A stretch of DNA of 26,732 bases from contig DDWO01000007.1 of NCBI GenBank assembly GCA_002345705.1, forward strand, positions 1-26,732, in the 5' to 3' direction. Origin of the DNA: Acholeplasmataceae bacterium UBA2284. Its GTDB lineage: Bacteria; Bacillota_I; Bacilli_A; Acholeplasmatales; Acholeplasmataceae. The notes under the pieces were generated by a model, which saw only the letters and a list, made by a program, of their open reading frames with translations, ran no database searches and had not been told where the DNA came from. The stretch's first letter is position 1. Every line of letters begins with the position of its first letter. A program made the position numbers and the translations under genes. This document shows positions 6,492 through 15,805 of the stretch, in pieces.

Positions 6492-9400
6492 CTACTGAAA
6501 CCAAACATCAATTTGAATTAAACCTTCCTGATGAATCAATTCTTTCTTTTCAATCACAATCCCTGAATCTCGATATTTTTGATTCAGCTTTCGATATGCA
6601 ACCTGGAAACCGTTTAATAGGACACTTTCTTCACCATAGTGATATGTCACTTTAATTTTTTTATTCATATAGTGATAATCGAAGATTAAACCATCTAATT
6701 TTTTAGGTAAAACAGGGTCGATGACTAAATCTTCCTTATCGATTCTAATACCTAAAACATTAGTAATTAGTTGGTTAATATAGATACCAGGTCCAGATGA
6801 ATATAGTCTCCATCCACCCTTGACGAGGATTTCACCCTTTCTGATTTTCTCAAAATCTCTTTTCGCTTCATATCGATCCTTAAACCAAGCATCAGAGCTT
6901 GAGAAATAGACATTACTTTGTCTATAATAAGCATTTTTAACGGTATCTTGAATTAGGATAGGATTGATGGTTAATAAGCCTTGATAAGCATCATTTGCAT
7001 GCCCAATTTTAGCCATCGCTTCGATATATCTAATGTGTGCATGCACATATTGTAGTCCAATTTCTCTACCGAAATTCGCTGCAGTTTCTGCTCTTGTGAA
7101 ATAGGTTTTTTCTCCACCTTTATAATCCACTGTTGTGTCCATTAAACGAATACCATCTGGATGCTTGAAAAATTGATTGATGATATTGACATAGGAAGTA
7201 ATCTTTTTAGGCTGAACAATTTCTGAAATCATCGATCTTGTAAAGGGGAGTAGTCTATATTTTAAGCCTGTTTTTTCATCTCTTGGATGTAAAAGATAGG
7301 TTAAATCATCGTTATCAAAAACGACAAATCCTGCTGGAATATCATCAACAATAATGTACTTCTCATAATCATGCTTGACATTTTCAGCAAGTGATTTCAA
7401 CTCCTTAGCAAAATCAAGGTCATAATCTAAAAGCTCTTTTGATAATTCGAAAAGGGCTTCGTATAAAAGGGCTACTGTCCAACCGCTAACCATCTTGTTC
7501 GTAAGCTCATGATTTGCTGGCTGAAGTGTATCATCCCAATCTCCTCCACCATATCTAGGAAGATGCGTGTTTGGAATAAATGAGTTCTTGATTGCCTTCA
7601 ATTGATAATTCAAATGAGTCATCATTGAATACTTATCCGTAAATTCATTTTTTTCGATTGACATAAATGGTATTTGTTCAGATAGAATAGAGAAATCGTT
7701 TGTTGCCTTCAAATAGTAGGCGAGTGAGCGCATTGGCCAAATAATGATATCACCATGTGATTCATGGGCTTGAATCTGATAGTAATTGTCAAACATATAC
7801 CATTGTGGAAAATCACCATTATCCATAAATTGATGCTTATAAACCTTGATTAAAATTTCTCTAACGATATCATAGTTTTGAGTTGCTGAAAAAAATTCAA
7901 TAGGACCCTGACACACGTCTCTAGTTCCCCAAGCTGCACCATTGTATTGTTCTAGACCGTGAGGTGATGAATAATGGGTGAGTGCATTATGTGTATACCA
8001 GAAGGTAATATCCGTGAGCTTATCCAATTCATTTTGATATGTTTGATGAGATAAATTAAAGTTTAAAGCAAACGACTCAAAATAGAGTGTTCCCTTCATG
8101 TCACACATCTCATATTGAAGAGGCTCAAAGTATCTAAACTCATTTTCGAAGGTTGCTAGTATATCGATTTGAAGATCTGAAATATTGTGATAATGCATTA
8201 GTAATAATCCGTGCTGATCAGCTATTGAAAATGCTTCTTGCTCAGACATGATATCAAACAAATGATTGGAGGACATCTTATATTTTAAATTAGGATATTT
8301 AATATAAAACATGGAATCATGTGGTGCTCTAAATGTAAGCTCTTTATCATTTCTTTCGTATTCAATATCGTAGGAATACTCATTCACACCCATCAGTATT
8401 TGATTAGAAACGATAATTTCATACTCTTTATTTTTCTTTGAATTAAAGTGTAGGGCTTGTTGATTGTTATCCATATCCACCATCATATCTATGGTTATGA
8501 CATCATCATGAAGTTGATAATACCATCTTGTAACTGCTCCACCCATTTCATAATAGCTCGGTAAGCCAAGAAGCTTAAACGTATCATCAATCTTTACATA
8601 AATTCTCGTACCAGAAATTTTATGTAGATTTAAGGGATTTCTTAAATCGCCTAAAAATTTATTAAATGAGGTGTTACCTAAAACAAGATGTGAATTAAAT
8701 AATCCATACATAAAATTAGTGGTTGCCATGACATTTTCACTCACATGCTTGATATCACCATGAATCATTAAATGTCCATGAGGACGTTCAACAAGTAGTT
8801 CCTTTTCCTTTAAAACGATATGGTGATGATTGTCACTGAAAAATGATAGATAACCATTTTTATCTTTTTCGATGTGATGCATTTTATTAAATAGGCCTTC
8901 AACTTGTTTACTGGATAATGATTGACCAGAAAGAACCTGGCTTGCATCCAGTAGGCTTTTCTTTTTAAGAACATACTCTTTATTCAACCATGATGCTTGA
9001 TTTAAAATAGGCTTTACATCAAATAAGAGTGCATGGATATCCACATGCTCTGCTACATATAAACCATAATAAGTAAATCTTTGGATATCTTTTCCTAGTT
9101 TTATTTTTTCGCTTTGCAAAGCCATATAACTAAATTCATATTGATAGATTTCTGAAGGAAGCTTCAATTGATTAAGTGCTTCTGGAACTCCTGTTTCCTT
9201 AAATGATGTAGTAAAGAATTGAAAGCCATCAGTTGAGTATGCTACGTTTTTATTAAATGACCCAAGCTGAAGATATTGTGCTCTTCCTTGGTTTTGTCTA
9301 GCAGATAATATGTACCCATTTTCACTCATGTTTGACTTGTAGTCGATATATTGGACTGTATATGGCTCAGAGGATAAAATGCTTGTTTTCGCTGCGATTC

Positions 9401-9782
9401 CAACATCTTGGCCATAGTATAAATCAACTTCAACATTTTCTTTGGATTGAAGTAAAACATCAAAGTTCCACTGAAAATCCTTAACCGTTAAGATGACTTG
9501 ATAATCGATAGTTAAGAAGGTTCCATGGTACACCGCATGATCGCTAAAAAGCTCAAATTGACTTGGACTGTTCGTTCCAATAAGCTTTGTATATTTCATG
9601 CCTTGAGGAGTCATGACGCGTAGATAAATATTCATTAAGGTTCCATCAACGATGTTACCCTTAACTAAATTGATTTGGTTTTCTTGATAGGATATTTCAT
9701 GAATATCGCCAGATTCAAGAAAGGAAAATGCTAAACCATTACCCTTAATTTCTTTGGTTATCACTCTGTTTTTTAAAATCAT
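6492..9782 (-). CDS. GH94 1,2-beta-oligoglucan phosphorylase-like enzyme
   Basis: 1096 residues. This length and architecture fit 1,2-beta-oligoglucan phosphorylases (SOGP; Listeria and Lachnoclostridium members are about 1100 residues) rather than cellobiose phosphorylases (about 800). A long beta-sandwich N-terminal half is followed by an alpha6/alpha6 barrel. Visible motifs: AAWGTRDVCQGP (616-627), the GGGDWDD segment (745-751) with the candidate general-acid Asp, and YYRQSNVYFSSSDAWF (952-967) near the phosphate site. Expected reaction: (beta-1,2-Glc)n + Pi gives (beta-1,2-Glc)n-1 + glucose 1-phosphate. No signal peptide, so cytosolic. It overlaps the GH3 gene by 4 bases (ATGA) and is last in the operon. 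Specificity for beta-1,2 linkages is supported by the neighbouring GH144 genes, but was not tested by alignment. Confidence 0.85.
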   Translation of the reverse strand: MILKNRVITKEIKGNGLAFSFLESGDIHEISYQENQINLVKGNIVDGTLMNIYLRVMTPQGMKYTKLIGTNSPSQFELFSDHAVYHGTFLTIDYQVILTVKDFQWNFDVLLQSKENVEVDLYYGQDVGIAAKTSILSSEPYTVQYIDYKSNMSENGYILSARQNQGRAQYLQLGSFNKNVAYSTDGFQFFTTSFKETGVPEALNQLKLPSEIYQYEFSYMALQSEKIKLGKDIQRFTYYGLYVAEHVDIHALLFDVKPILNQASWLNKEYVLKKKSLLDASQVLSGQSLSSKQVEGLFNKMHHIEKDKNGYLSFFSDNHHHIVLKEKELLVERPHGHLMIHGDIKHVSENVMATTNFMYGLFNSHLVLGNTSFNKFLGDLRNPLNLHKISGTRIYVKIDDTFKLLGLPSYYEMGGAVTRWYYQLHDDVITIDMMVDMDNNQQALHFNSKKNKEYEIIVSNQILMGVNEYSYDIEYERNDKELTFRAPHDSMFYIKYPNLKYKMSSNHLFDIMSEQEAFSIADQHGLLLMHYHNISDLQIDILATFENEFRYFEPLQYEMCDMKGTLYFESFALNFNLSHQTYQNELDKLTDITFWYTHNALTHYSSPHGLEQYNGAAWGTRDVCQGPIEFFSATQNYDIVREILIKVYKHQFMDNGDFPQWYMFDNYYQIQAHESHGDIIIWPMRSLAYYLKATNDFSILSEQIPFMSIEKNEFTDKYSMMTHLNYQLKAIKNSFIPNTHLPRYGGGDWDDTLQPANHELTNKMVSGWTVALLYEALFELSKELLDYDLDFAKELKSLAENVKHDYEKYIIVDDIPAGFVVFDNDDLTYLLHPRDEKTGLKYRLLPFTRSMISEIVQPKKITSYVNIINQFFKHPDGIRLMDTTVDYKGGEKTYFTRAETAANFGREIGLQYVHAHIRYIEAMAKIGHANDAYQGLLTINPILIQDTVKNAYYRQSNVYFSSSDAWFKDRYEAKRDFEKIRKGEILVKGGWRLYSSGPGIYINQLITNVLGIRIDKEDLVIDPVLPKKLDGLIFDYHYMNKKIKVTYHYGEESVLLNGFQVAYRKLNQKYRDSGIVIEKKELIHQEGLIQIDVWFQ

Positions 9783-11920
9783 TGACTTACCTCCTTCTTT
9801 AATATAATATCTAAAGATTTGATTTGATCTGAGGATGGACCAACCATGATTTGGAATCTTCCTGGTTCGATTACTTCTTTTCCTTGATCGTCTAGATAAC
9901 TTAAGCTATCCTTATTGATTTTAAATTCAATTGTCTTTTTTTGATGAGGCGCAAACCATACTTTTTGGAATCCCTTAAGCTCCTTGACGGGTCTTGAAAT
10001 ATTAGCTACATAGTCTCTAATGTATAGTTGAATCGTCTCGAATCCACCAATTTCACTTTCATTAGTAACATCGATTGAAATAACTATTTCTTCATTGACT
10101 AGCATTTCATTTTTCGATGCTTTTAAATTTTGATAATCGAATTTTGAATAGGATAAGCCATATCCAAATGGAAATAATGGACTATTTTTTTCATCCAAAT
10201 AATAGCTCACATATTCGTTACGATCACCCTCTATTTTTGGTCTTCCTGTATTTAAATAATTGTAATATAGGGGGATTTGACCTACATGTCTTGGATAGGT
10301 CATGGTGAGCTTACCGCTTGGGTTAACATCACCAACTAAAAGATCTGCAATTGCTTGGTTTGCCATGCTTCCTAAATAGTAAACATCAAGAATTGCCTTA
10401 GCATCCATGATATTCGTTAAATCAAATGGTCTACCATGATAAAGTAAAACGATTGTATCCAGATGAATATCTCTAAAAAATTCAACAAATTTTTCTTGAT
10501 TTCTTGGTAGTCTAATATCTACCTTGGAATGTGCCTCGCCACTTTCTCTTTCGTTTTCACCAAGAGCAAGTATGACTGCATCTGATTTTCTAATTTCAAC
10601 TAAATCCTGATTGGTTAGCTCATCTAAGCTTCTGACTTGCTTAACAAAGCTTAAGGATATATTTTTTTCTTCTAAAGTCTCTTTTAGTGTTTGATTTAAG
10701 TCGTTTTTACCATGCCATGACCATGGTCCATTTGTATTTTTAGTATCTGCGTATGGACCGATGATTGCATATTTTTTATTCTTAGAAAGTGGTAGCATTT
10801 CTTCATTTTTTAATAGAACCATGGATTCATGAGCTACTTTTTTCGATATTTCTAAATGGTTATCTGATCGAACCAGCTTTTCTTCAAGCTCAACACTCGC
10901 TCCCTTGTAGGGATTATCGAACAATCCGATTTCTTCCTTTAGCTTTAAGACTCTTAAAACTGCTTCATCTAAAAGCTTGATGTCAACTTCTTTATTTTCA
11001 ATCAATTTCTTTAAATAATTGATATAGCAGGTTGATGCCATTTCTATATCTAATCCTGCAACAATCCCTTTGAGAGCTGCTTCTTCATCATTTTCTGCAT
11101 TTCCATGAGGAACAACCTGATGGAGTGAGTCATAATCAGAAATTGTTAATCCTTCAAACTTCCATAAATCTCTTAAAACATCTCTTAAGAGATGCTTATT
11201 AATGGTTGCTGGAATACCGTCAACAACATTAAATGATGTCATAATTAGCTTTGCATCGGCATCTACAGCTGCCTTATATCCCTTTAAATAATAATTATGT
11301 AGGCTTATTCTAGATAAATCTACAGTATTGTAATCTCTACCACCCTCAGCAGCACCATATGCAGCGAAATGCTTTACACACGCCGCTATATTTCCATCAA
11401 TACTGATGTCATCCTGCTGATAGCCCTTCACCATTTCCTTAACAAAAAGACTATTTAAATATGGATCCTCACCAAATCCTTCAACAACTCTGCCCCATCT
11501 TGGATCTCTAGAGATGTCAGCCATTGGAGAAAATGTGACATGTATACCTGCTGTGGATGCTTCTACTGCAGAAACTCTAGCCATTTCAAATGCGAGCTTA
11601 GGATTCCATGATGTAGATAATGCTAGTGGCACTGGAAATATGGTTTCATATCCATGGATAATATCAGCCATAAAAACAAGTGGGATTTGATGTGTACTTT
11701 TTCTTAAATACTTTTCTTGGACGGCAATCATTTCAGATGCGTTATGAATACCTAAAACTGATCCTGCAGAAAAAACCTTTTTTTCATTCAATCCCAATTC
11801 CTTGAGATGTCCAAATACTTCAACTTCAATATCTCTAATGAAATTAAAGGGAGAGAGCTGAAGTAGCTGTCCGATTTTTTCTTCTATGGTTAGCTTTTTA
11901 AGTAGTTGTTTGATATCCAT
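9779..11920 (-). CDS. GH3 beta-glucosidase (cytosolic)
   Basis: 713 residues without a signal peptide. The N-terminal TIM barrel shows ADISRDPRWGRVVEGFGEDPYL (split here as RDPRWGR at 138-144 and GFGEDPYL at 148-155), the KHF motif (183-185) and the nucleophile in TISDYDS (Asp262). A second alpha/beta domain (about 360-560) and a C-terminal fibronectin-III-like domain (about 610-705) complete a BglX-like layout. It should release glucose from the non-reducing end of short beta-glucosides; in this locus the likely substrate is sophorose, which the phosphorylase cannot use well. A GH3 beta-glucosidase next to a 1,2-beta-oligoglucan phosphorylase is also known from Listeria innocua. A ribosome binding site, AGAGGA, precedes the ATG. 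Coupled by ATGA overlap to the GH94 gene. Confidence 0.9.
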   Translation of the reverse strand: MDIKQLLKKLTIEEKIGQLLQLSPFNFIRDIEVEVFGHLKELGLNEKKVFSAGSVLGIHNASEMIAVQEKYLRKSTHQIPLVFMADIIHGYETIFPVPLALSTSWNPKLAFEMARVSAVEASTAGIHVTFSPMADISRDPRWGRVVEGFGEDPYLNSLFVKEMVKGYQQDDISIDGNIAACVKHFAAYGAAEGGRDYNTVDLSRISLHNYYLKGYKAAVDADAKLIMTSFNVVDGIPATINKHLLRDVLRDLWKFEGLTISDYDSLHQVVPHGNAENDEEAALKGIVAGLDIEMASTCYINYLKKLIENKEVDIKLLDEAVLRVLKLKEEIGLFDNPYKGASVELEEKLVRSDNHLEISKKVAHESMVLLKNEEMLPLSKNKKYAIIGPYADTKNTNGPWSWHGKNDLNQTLKETLEEKNISLSFVKQVRSLDELTNQDLVEIRKSDAVILALGENERESGEAHSKVDIRLPRNQEKFVEFFRDIHLDTIVLLYHGRPFDLTNIMDAKAILDVYYLGSMANQAIADLLVGDVNPSGKLTMTYPRHVGQIPLYYNYLNTGRPKIEGDRNEYVSYYLDEKNSPLFPFGYGLSYSKFDYQNLKASKNEMLVNEEIVISIDVTNESEIGGFETIQLYIRDYVANISRPVKELKGFQKVWFAPHQKKTIEFKINKDSLSYLDDQGKEVIEPGRFQIMVGPSSDQIKSLDIILKKEVSQ

Positions 11921-11951
11921 GCATATTCCTCTTTTCTAGTTGCTTAATTTT

Positions 11952-12911
11952 TTAGCAAGATTCTCTATAGATAACTGATCCCTTTGGATGACCTATATTT
12001 CTAACTTTATTACTTTGTAGGATATCAAGAATTGCTCCTGCAACCTCTTTGCCCCACAAAACGTGGTCAATTCCGATTGTTGTTAGCTTAGGTGTTATAT
12101 ATTCACCTAAATAAATATTATCAAATCCTGCAATTGCGATATCTTCAGGTACCTTAATGTTTTCTTCACGTAGTGCCTGCATCAATCCAATTGCTGATTC
12201 ATCATTTGCACAGTAAATAAATCTTGGTCTATTCTTACTTTTTATAAGTTCTTTTCCAACCTGATATCCGCCTTGAATCGTGAAATCACAATCAAAATGC
12301 TGGTGGGTACTAATATTTTCATCCTTTAATGCAGCAACAAACCCGTCATAGCGGTGATTATTGTTGAATGCTACCTTTGGACCAGATAAATATCCAAAGT
12401 CCTTATACCCCTTTTTAATCATCTCTTTAATAAAGTGATAGACTAAGCCTTCGTTATCAATTAAGGAGGAATAGATATTTTTACCATCTAATTTTCGATC
12501 CAATACATAAAGAGGTAGCCCGTAATTCGCGTAATTGATTAGGACGTCATCTGAAAGCTCATTATCAAAGATAATCGCACCATCAATTTGACGTTCCTTT
12601 AGGAGGTTAGCTGAGGATTTTCCTGAGCTAACGACGATATTGAAATTATTTTCTTGAAGCTTTTGACGAATACCCTCTAAGACATCACTAAAAATAGGAC
12701 CAGCAAATCCGTAAATAAAGACGCCGATACTTCCAGTACGCTTGGTTTTAAGGTTTCTTGCGATTCCATTTGGATAGTATTTCAATTGCTCTGCTGCTTC
12801 TAATATTCTTTTTTTCGTATCCGGATGTACATTCGGTAAATTATTTAGCGCATAGGATGCGGTTGAAATAGATACTCCAGCTAATTTAGCAACATCTTTG
12901 ATGGTTGGCAT
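11952..12911 (-). CDS. LacI-family transcriptional regulator
   Basis: 319 residues. The N-terminus (TIKDVAKLAGVSISTASYAL) is a textbook LacI helix-turn-helix with the hinge-helix region (NGIARNLKTKRTGSIGV) after it, followed by a periplasmic-binding-protein-like effector domain (about residues 60-319) with IDGAIIFDNE and FIYCANDESAIGL. It should be a sugar-responsive repressor of the surrounding operon; sophorose or short beta-1,2-oligoglucans are the natural inducer candidates (inference). The gene is embedded in the catabolic operon, 2 bases after the GH13 stop, with AGGAGG 6 bases before its ATG, so it is probably autoregulated. The best operator candidate is the palindrome at 15747-15756. 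Confidence 0.95.
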   Translation of the reverse strand: MPTIKDVAKLAGVSISTASYALNNLPNVHPDTKKRILEAAEQLKYYPNGIARNLKTKRTGSIGVFIYGFAGPIFSDVLEGIRQKLQENNFNIVVSSGKSSANLLKERQIDGAIIFDNELSDDVLINYANYGLPLYVLDRKLDGKNIYSSLIDNEGLVYHFIKEMIKKGYKDFGYLSGPKVAFNNNHRYDGFVAALKDENISTHQHFDCDFTIQGGYQVGKELIKSKNRPRFIYCANDESAIGLMQALREENIKVPEDIAIAGFDNIYLGEYITPKLTTIGIDHVLWGKEVAGAILDILQSNKVRNIGHPKGSVIYRESC

Positions 12912-12913
12912 GA

Positions 12914-14524
12914 TTATCCTCCTATTTTTAAAATACAGGCATAATATGGTGGAATTTCCATATGATGTTCTATTTTTACTTGATCATCATTAGAAATTAA
13001 TAACTCAAATGTCTTACTTGGTAATTCTATAACCATTTTTTCATCACTGAAGGATCCAATAATTAAAATTTCTTCTTTATCGTTTTTTCTAAAATAAGAA
13101 AACATTTTTGGATGATCCTTCATCCATGGAATAAATCTTCCATCATAAAATACTCTATGACTCTTTCTAATTTGAAAAAGCTTTTTAAAATAATGATAAC
13201 AACCATCTTCACTAGATAAATCATTTTTAGCATTGATTTTTGTGTAGCTTGGATTGACATCTAGCCATGGTGTCCCACTTGAAAATCCAGCATTTTTTGA
13301 ATCATCCCATTGAAATGGTGTTCTTGAATTATCTCTACCCTTTTGATAAATGGATTCCATTACCTTTTCATGAGCAATTCCTTGATTCGTCAGGATATGA
13401 TAAATATTTTTAGTCTCAATATCCTTATACATATCGATATTTTCAAATTTCACACCAGTCATCCCAATTTCTTCACCTTGGTAAACATAGGGTGTTCCTT
13501 GCATGCCATATAAAATGGTTGCTAGCATTTTTGCACTTTCACTTCGATATTTTTCACTTCCATATCTAGTCACTGCTCTTGGCTGATCATGGTTTGCTAG
13601 AAATAATGAATTCCAGCCATGGTTATACATAAGGCTTTGAAGCTTTTCAAAAACATTTTTAAATTCAATTAAATCAAGTTTTTTTAATGCCCATTTACCC
13701 TTTCCAGGAATCTCATCTAAGCCAATATGTGAGAATTGAAATATCATATCCAATAAAGGATTTTTACCAGATGTTATATCAGCTGCTCTTTCTAAGGATA
13801 GACCAGGCATTTCTCCCACTGTCATGATATCTCTTCCCTTAAAGCATTTATCATAAAGCTCTTGAAGTCTTTCGATTAGGTGTGGTCCGTCAGATAATAC
13901 TTTATGATCAATATCTTTTCCTATTAAATCGATGACATCTAATCTAAACCCATCAATTCCAAGGTCTAGCCAAAAGTTAACAATTTCATATATTTTTTGA
14001 CGCAATACTGGATTATCCCAATTAAGATCTGGCTGTTTCTTGGAAAATAAATGAAAATAATATGAATCTGTTAATTGATCATATTCCCATGCTGATCCAC
14101 CAAAAACTGAACCAATATCTGTAGGTTTTTCTCTCCACACATAAAAATTGCGGTATATATTATCCCTAGACTTTTTAGATTCTAAAAACCAATGATGCTC
14201 GTCCGAGGTATGATTAATAACTAAATCCATAATAAGCTTCATGCCTAAATCATGTGTCATTTGGATTAAATTTTTCATATCCTCCATATTTCCAAAAATA
14301 GGATCAATTGCTAAGTAGTTTTTGATGTCATATCCGTTGTCATCCATTGGTGATTCATAAACTGGTGATAGCCAAATGACATCGACACCTAAATTTTTTA
14401 AGTAATCCAATTTACTTGCAATACCTATTAAGTCACCAATACCATCACCATTTGAATCCATGAAGGATAGCGGATAGATTTGATAAACAACGGCATTTTT
14501 CCACCATTTTATTTCTTTTTCCAT
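12914..14524 (-). CDS. GH13 oligo-1,6-glucosidase-like alpha-glucosidase
   Basis: 536 residues, cytosolic, GH13 subfamily 31-like. Seen: the calcium loop DSNGDGIGD (23-31), conserved region I DLVINHTSDEHHWF (100-113), nucleophile Asp196 in GFRLDV, acid/base Glu238 in VGEMPG, and the third acid Asp313 in ANHDQPR. A Val directly follows the nucleophile; in oligo-1,6-glucosidases and isomaltases this residue goes with alpha-1,6 preference, while Ala or Thr goes with alpha-1,4. The start ATG overlaps the GH144 gene by 16 bases, with GGAGG 7 bases upstream. An alpha-glucosidase is unexpected in a beta-1,2-glucan operon; it could remove alpha-1,6-linked glucose from cyclised or branched glucans, or simply widen the diet to isomalto-oligosaccharides. 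Confidence 0.9.
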   Translation of the reverse strand: MEKEIKWWKNAVVYQIYPLSFMDSNGDGIGDLIGIASKLDYLKNLGVDVIWLSPVYESPMDDNGYDIKNYLAIDPIFGNMEDMKNLIQMTHDLGMKLIMDLVINHTSDEHHWFLESKKSRDNIYRNFYVWREKPTDIGSVFGGSAWEYDQLTDSYYFHLFSKKQPDLNWDNPVLRQKIYEIVNFWLDLGIDGFRLDVIDLIGKDIDHKVLSDGPHLIERLQELYDKCFKGRDIMTVGEMPGLSLERAADITSGKNPLLDMIFQFSHIGLDEIPGKGKWALKKLDLIEFKNVFEKLQSLMYNHGWNSLFLANHDQPRAVTRYGSEKYRSESAKMLATILYGMQGTPYVYQGEEIGMTGVKFENIDMYKDIETKNIYHILTNQGIAHEKVMESIYQKGRDNSRTPFQWDDSKNAGFSSGTPWLDVNPSYTKINAKNDLSSEDGCYHYFKKLFQIRKSHRVFYDGRFIPWMKDHPKMFSYFRKNDKEEILIIGSFSDEKMVIELPSKTFELLISNDDQVKIEHHMEIPPYYACILKIGG

Positions 14525-15735
14525 CCAAGCACCTCCATACCTTCAATAATGATTGGATGACTCATAAATGCTTGATGCACATCCTGATATAAATAGGCAT
14601 TCACCATTAATAATTCAAGTCCCTTGTTAATAGAAAAATATCTTTTAGAAATCCAAGGTGTATGTTCCTCAAAATTAAAGCTATCATAAAACCCATATTT
14701 ACCCCAAAGACCTTCAATTTTTCTCATTTCTTCAATTGCTGGTATTGAAATTTCAGGTGTGAAAATAATCGAGCCTATCGGTCCAAATGGAGCAATCGTC
14801 CCATCTGTATCCAGCTTATTCATTGTATTTGGGAGTCCGCCATGGACACGATAACCAAATCTCGTATCCGCAGCTGTAAATCCAAAGAAATATTTAGAAA
14901 AAGTCTTATATTCGTTTTGATAATCGATTGCGCATGCCTGATGAGCAAGCGTTGCTGTTCTTGCATTATCAAACCATGAGATGTGATCTTCATCATAAAC
15001 GTTTTTTAGATTCAACCATGCAAGTGGAAATTGGTAAACAAATAAGGAATTGCCTGGTGAATAGATATATTCAAACTCCTTGTAGCTACCCTTTGTTCTT
15101 GAAAAGCCATTGTATAAATCCTTAGCTAAATGCTTATATTGTGAGCCACCAATCATGACATACATCATCAGCTGCTCTGCAAACATGTCCCAATGGTGAA
15201 TAAAGCCTGGTTTTTTTTGAACATAGTCTCCACCACGATCTGGGTTATATGCCATATGTAATGTAGGCTTTTCATTATAATCAAAGGTAAACATATCCCA
15301 ATTGACTCTATCCATAATGGTTTTCGTTAATAAAGAAATTTTTTCATCCTTGAAAAATGAATCTACAGTGAGTACACCACATAAGCATAGGGCAGTATCA
15401 ATCGTAGAAAATTCAGTTTTTCCCATTCTTTCAGCAGTCTTAAAATCAAGAAAATGAGCGAAAAAGCCAAATTCATGCATAACATGACCTCTTAAGGTAA
15501 TAAGGGTATGATAGGCCTTATCATATGCCTCTTCATAGCTTAAATACTCGTGCTTAACACCAATAACTAGTGAGGATAGCATAAATCCAGTCGATGCAAT
15601 CGATGCCTTTTCTAGATTCATAGAATGATCTAGAGTTAATCCAAAAGCCTTTGAATTCGTTTCAAAGTTAGTAAAATCCTTAAAGAAATCATATGCTGTT
15701 TTTTGAATCTCAAGTAATACGCTGTTGTCCATCAT
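14509..15735 (-). CDS. Cytosolic GH144-family beta-1,2-glucan hydrolase
   Basis: 408 residues, related to the lipoprotein encoded immediately upstream, but without signal peptide. It matches the glycoamylase-like alpha/alpha6 family (PF10091) that contains GH144 beta-1,2-glucanases. Shared landmarks: TEFSTIDTALCLCGVLTV (Glu108, Asp113), HWDMFAEQLMMYVMIGGS (Glu187), a PFGPIGSIIFTPE block, and a GKYGFYDSFNFE end. The acidic residues lie in the segments where the Chitinophaga endo-beta-1,2-glucanase has its essential Asp/Glu. Being intracellular it should cut imported oligosaccharides; some GH144 enzymes are exo-acting and release sophorose, which would feed the GH3 enzyme. First gene after the promoter/operator. 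GAGGTG precedes two tandem ATGs (15735 and 15732); either may be used. Confidence 0.82.
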   Translation of the reverse strand: MMDNSVLLEIQKTAYDFFKDFTNFETNSKAFGLTLDHSMNLEKASIASTGFMLSSLVIGVKHEYLSYEEAYDKAYHTLITLRGHVMHEFGFFAHFLDFKTAERMGKTEFSTIDTALCLCGVLTVDSFFKDEKISLLTKTIMDRVNWDMFTFDYNEKPTLHMAYNPDRGGDYVQKKPGFIHHWDMFAEQLMMYVMIGGSQYKHLAKDLYNGFSRTKGSYKEFEYIYSPGNSLFVYQFPLAWLNLKNVYDEDHISWFDNARTATLAHQACAIDYQNEYKTFSKYFFGFTAADTRFGYRVHGGLPNTMNKLDTDGTIAPFGPIGSIIFTPEISIPAIEEMRKIEGLWGKYGFYDSFNFEEHTPWISKRYFSINKGLELLMVNAYLYQDVHQAFMSHPIIIEGMEVLGWKKK

Positions 15736-15745
15736 TTCACCTCAT

Positions 15746-15757
15746 TGAAACGTTTCG
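15746..15757. promoter_or_regulatory. LacI-type operator of the catabolic operon
   Basis: TGAAACGTTTCG contains the perfect 10-base palindrome GAAACGTTTC (15747-15756) with the central CG typical of LacI-family operators. It lies between the -10 box (15770-15775) and the GH144 start, at about +8 to +17 of the predicted transcript, where bound repressor would block transcription. No second copy of this palindrome was noticed in the window. The regulator is most likely the LacI protein of the same operon; a CcpA-like catabolite site is an alternative because the sequence is also cre-like. Confidence 0.75.
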
Positions 15758-15769
15758 ATATATACCTTT

Positions 15770-15798
15770 ATTGTATATGAAATGACCTGAAATCTCAA
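15770..15798 (-). promoter_or_regulatory. Promoter of the catabolic operon
   Basis: TTGAGA (15798-15793) and TACAAT (15775-15770) are separated by exactly 17 bases; each hexamer differs from consensus at one position. It fills the 70-base gap between the two GH144 genes and starts the GH144-GH13-lacI-GH3-GH94 transcript. No terminator is evident after the upstream lipoprotein gene, so read-through from the transport operon is possible. Confidence 0.8.
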
Positions 15799-15805
15799 TT
15801 AATTT

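Noticed and set aside
10117..10980. Short plus-strand open frames within the GH3 gene (10117-10308, 10789-10980)
   Set aside because: Antisense shadows of a gene with intact catalytic motifs; no start signals.
15776..15805. Possible terminator after the GH144 lipoprotein gene
   Set aside because: Only direct TTTCA repeats are present, no inverted repeat followed by a T run; these bases are better explained as the promoter spacer.
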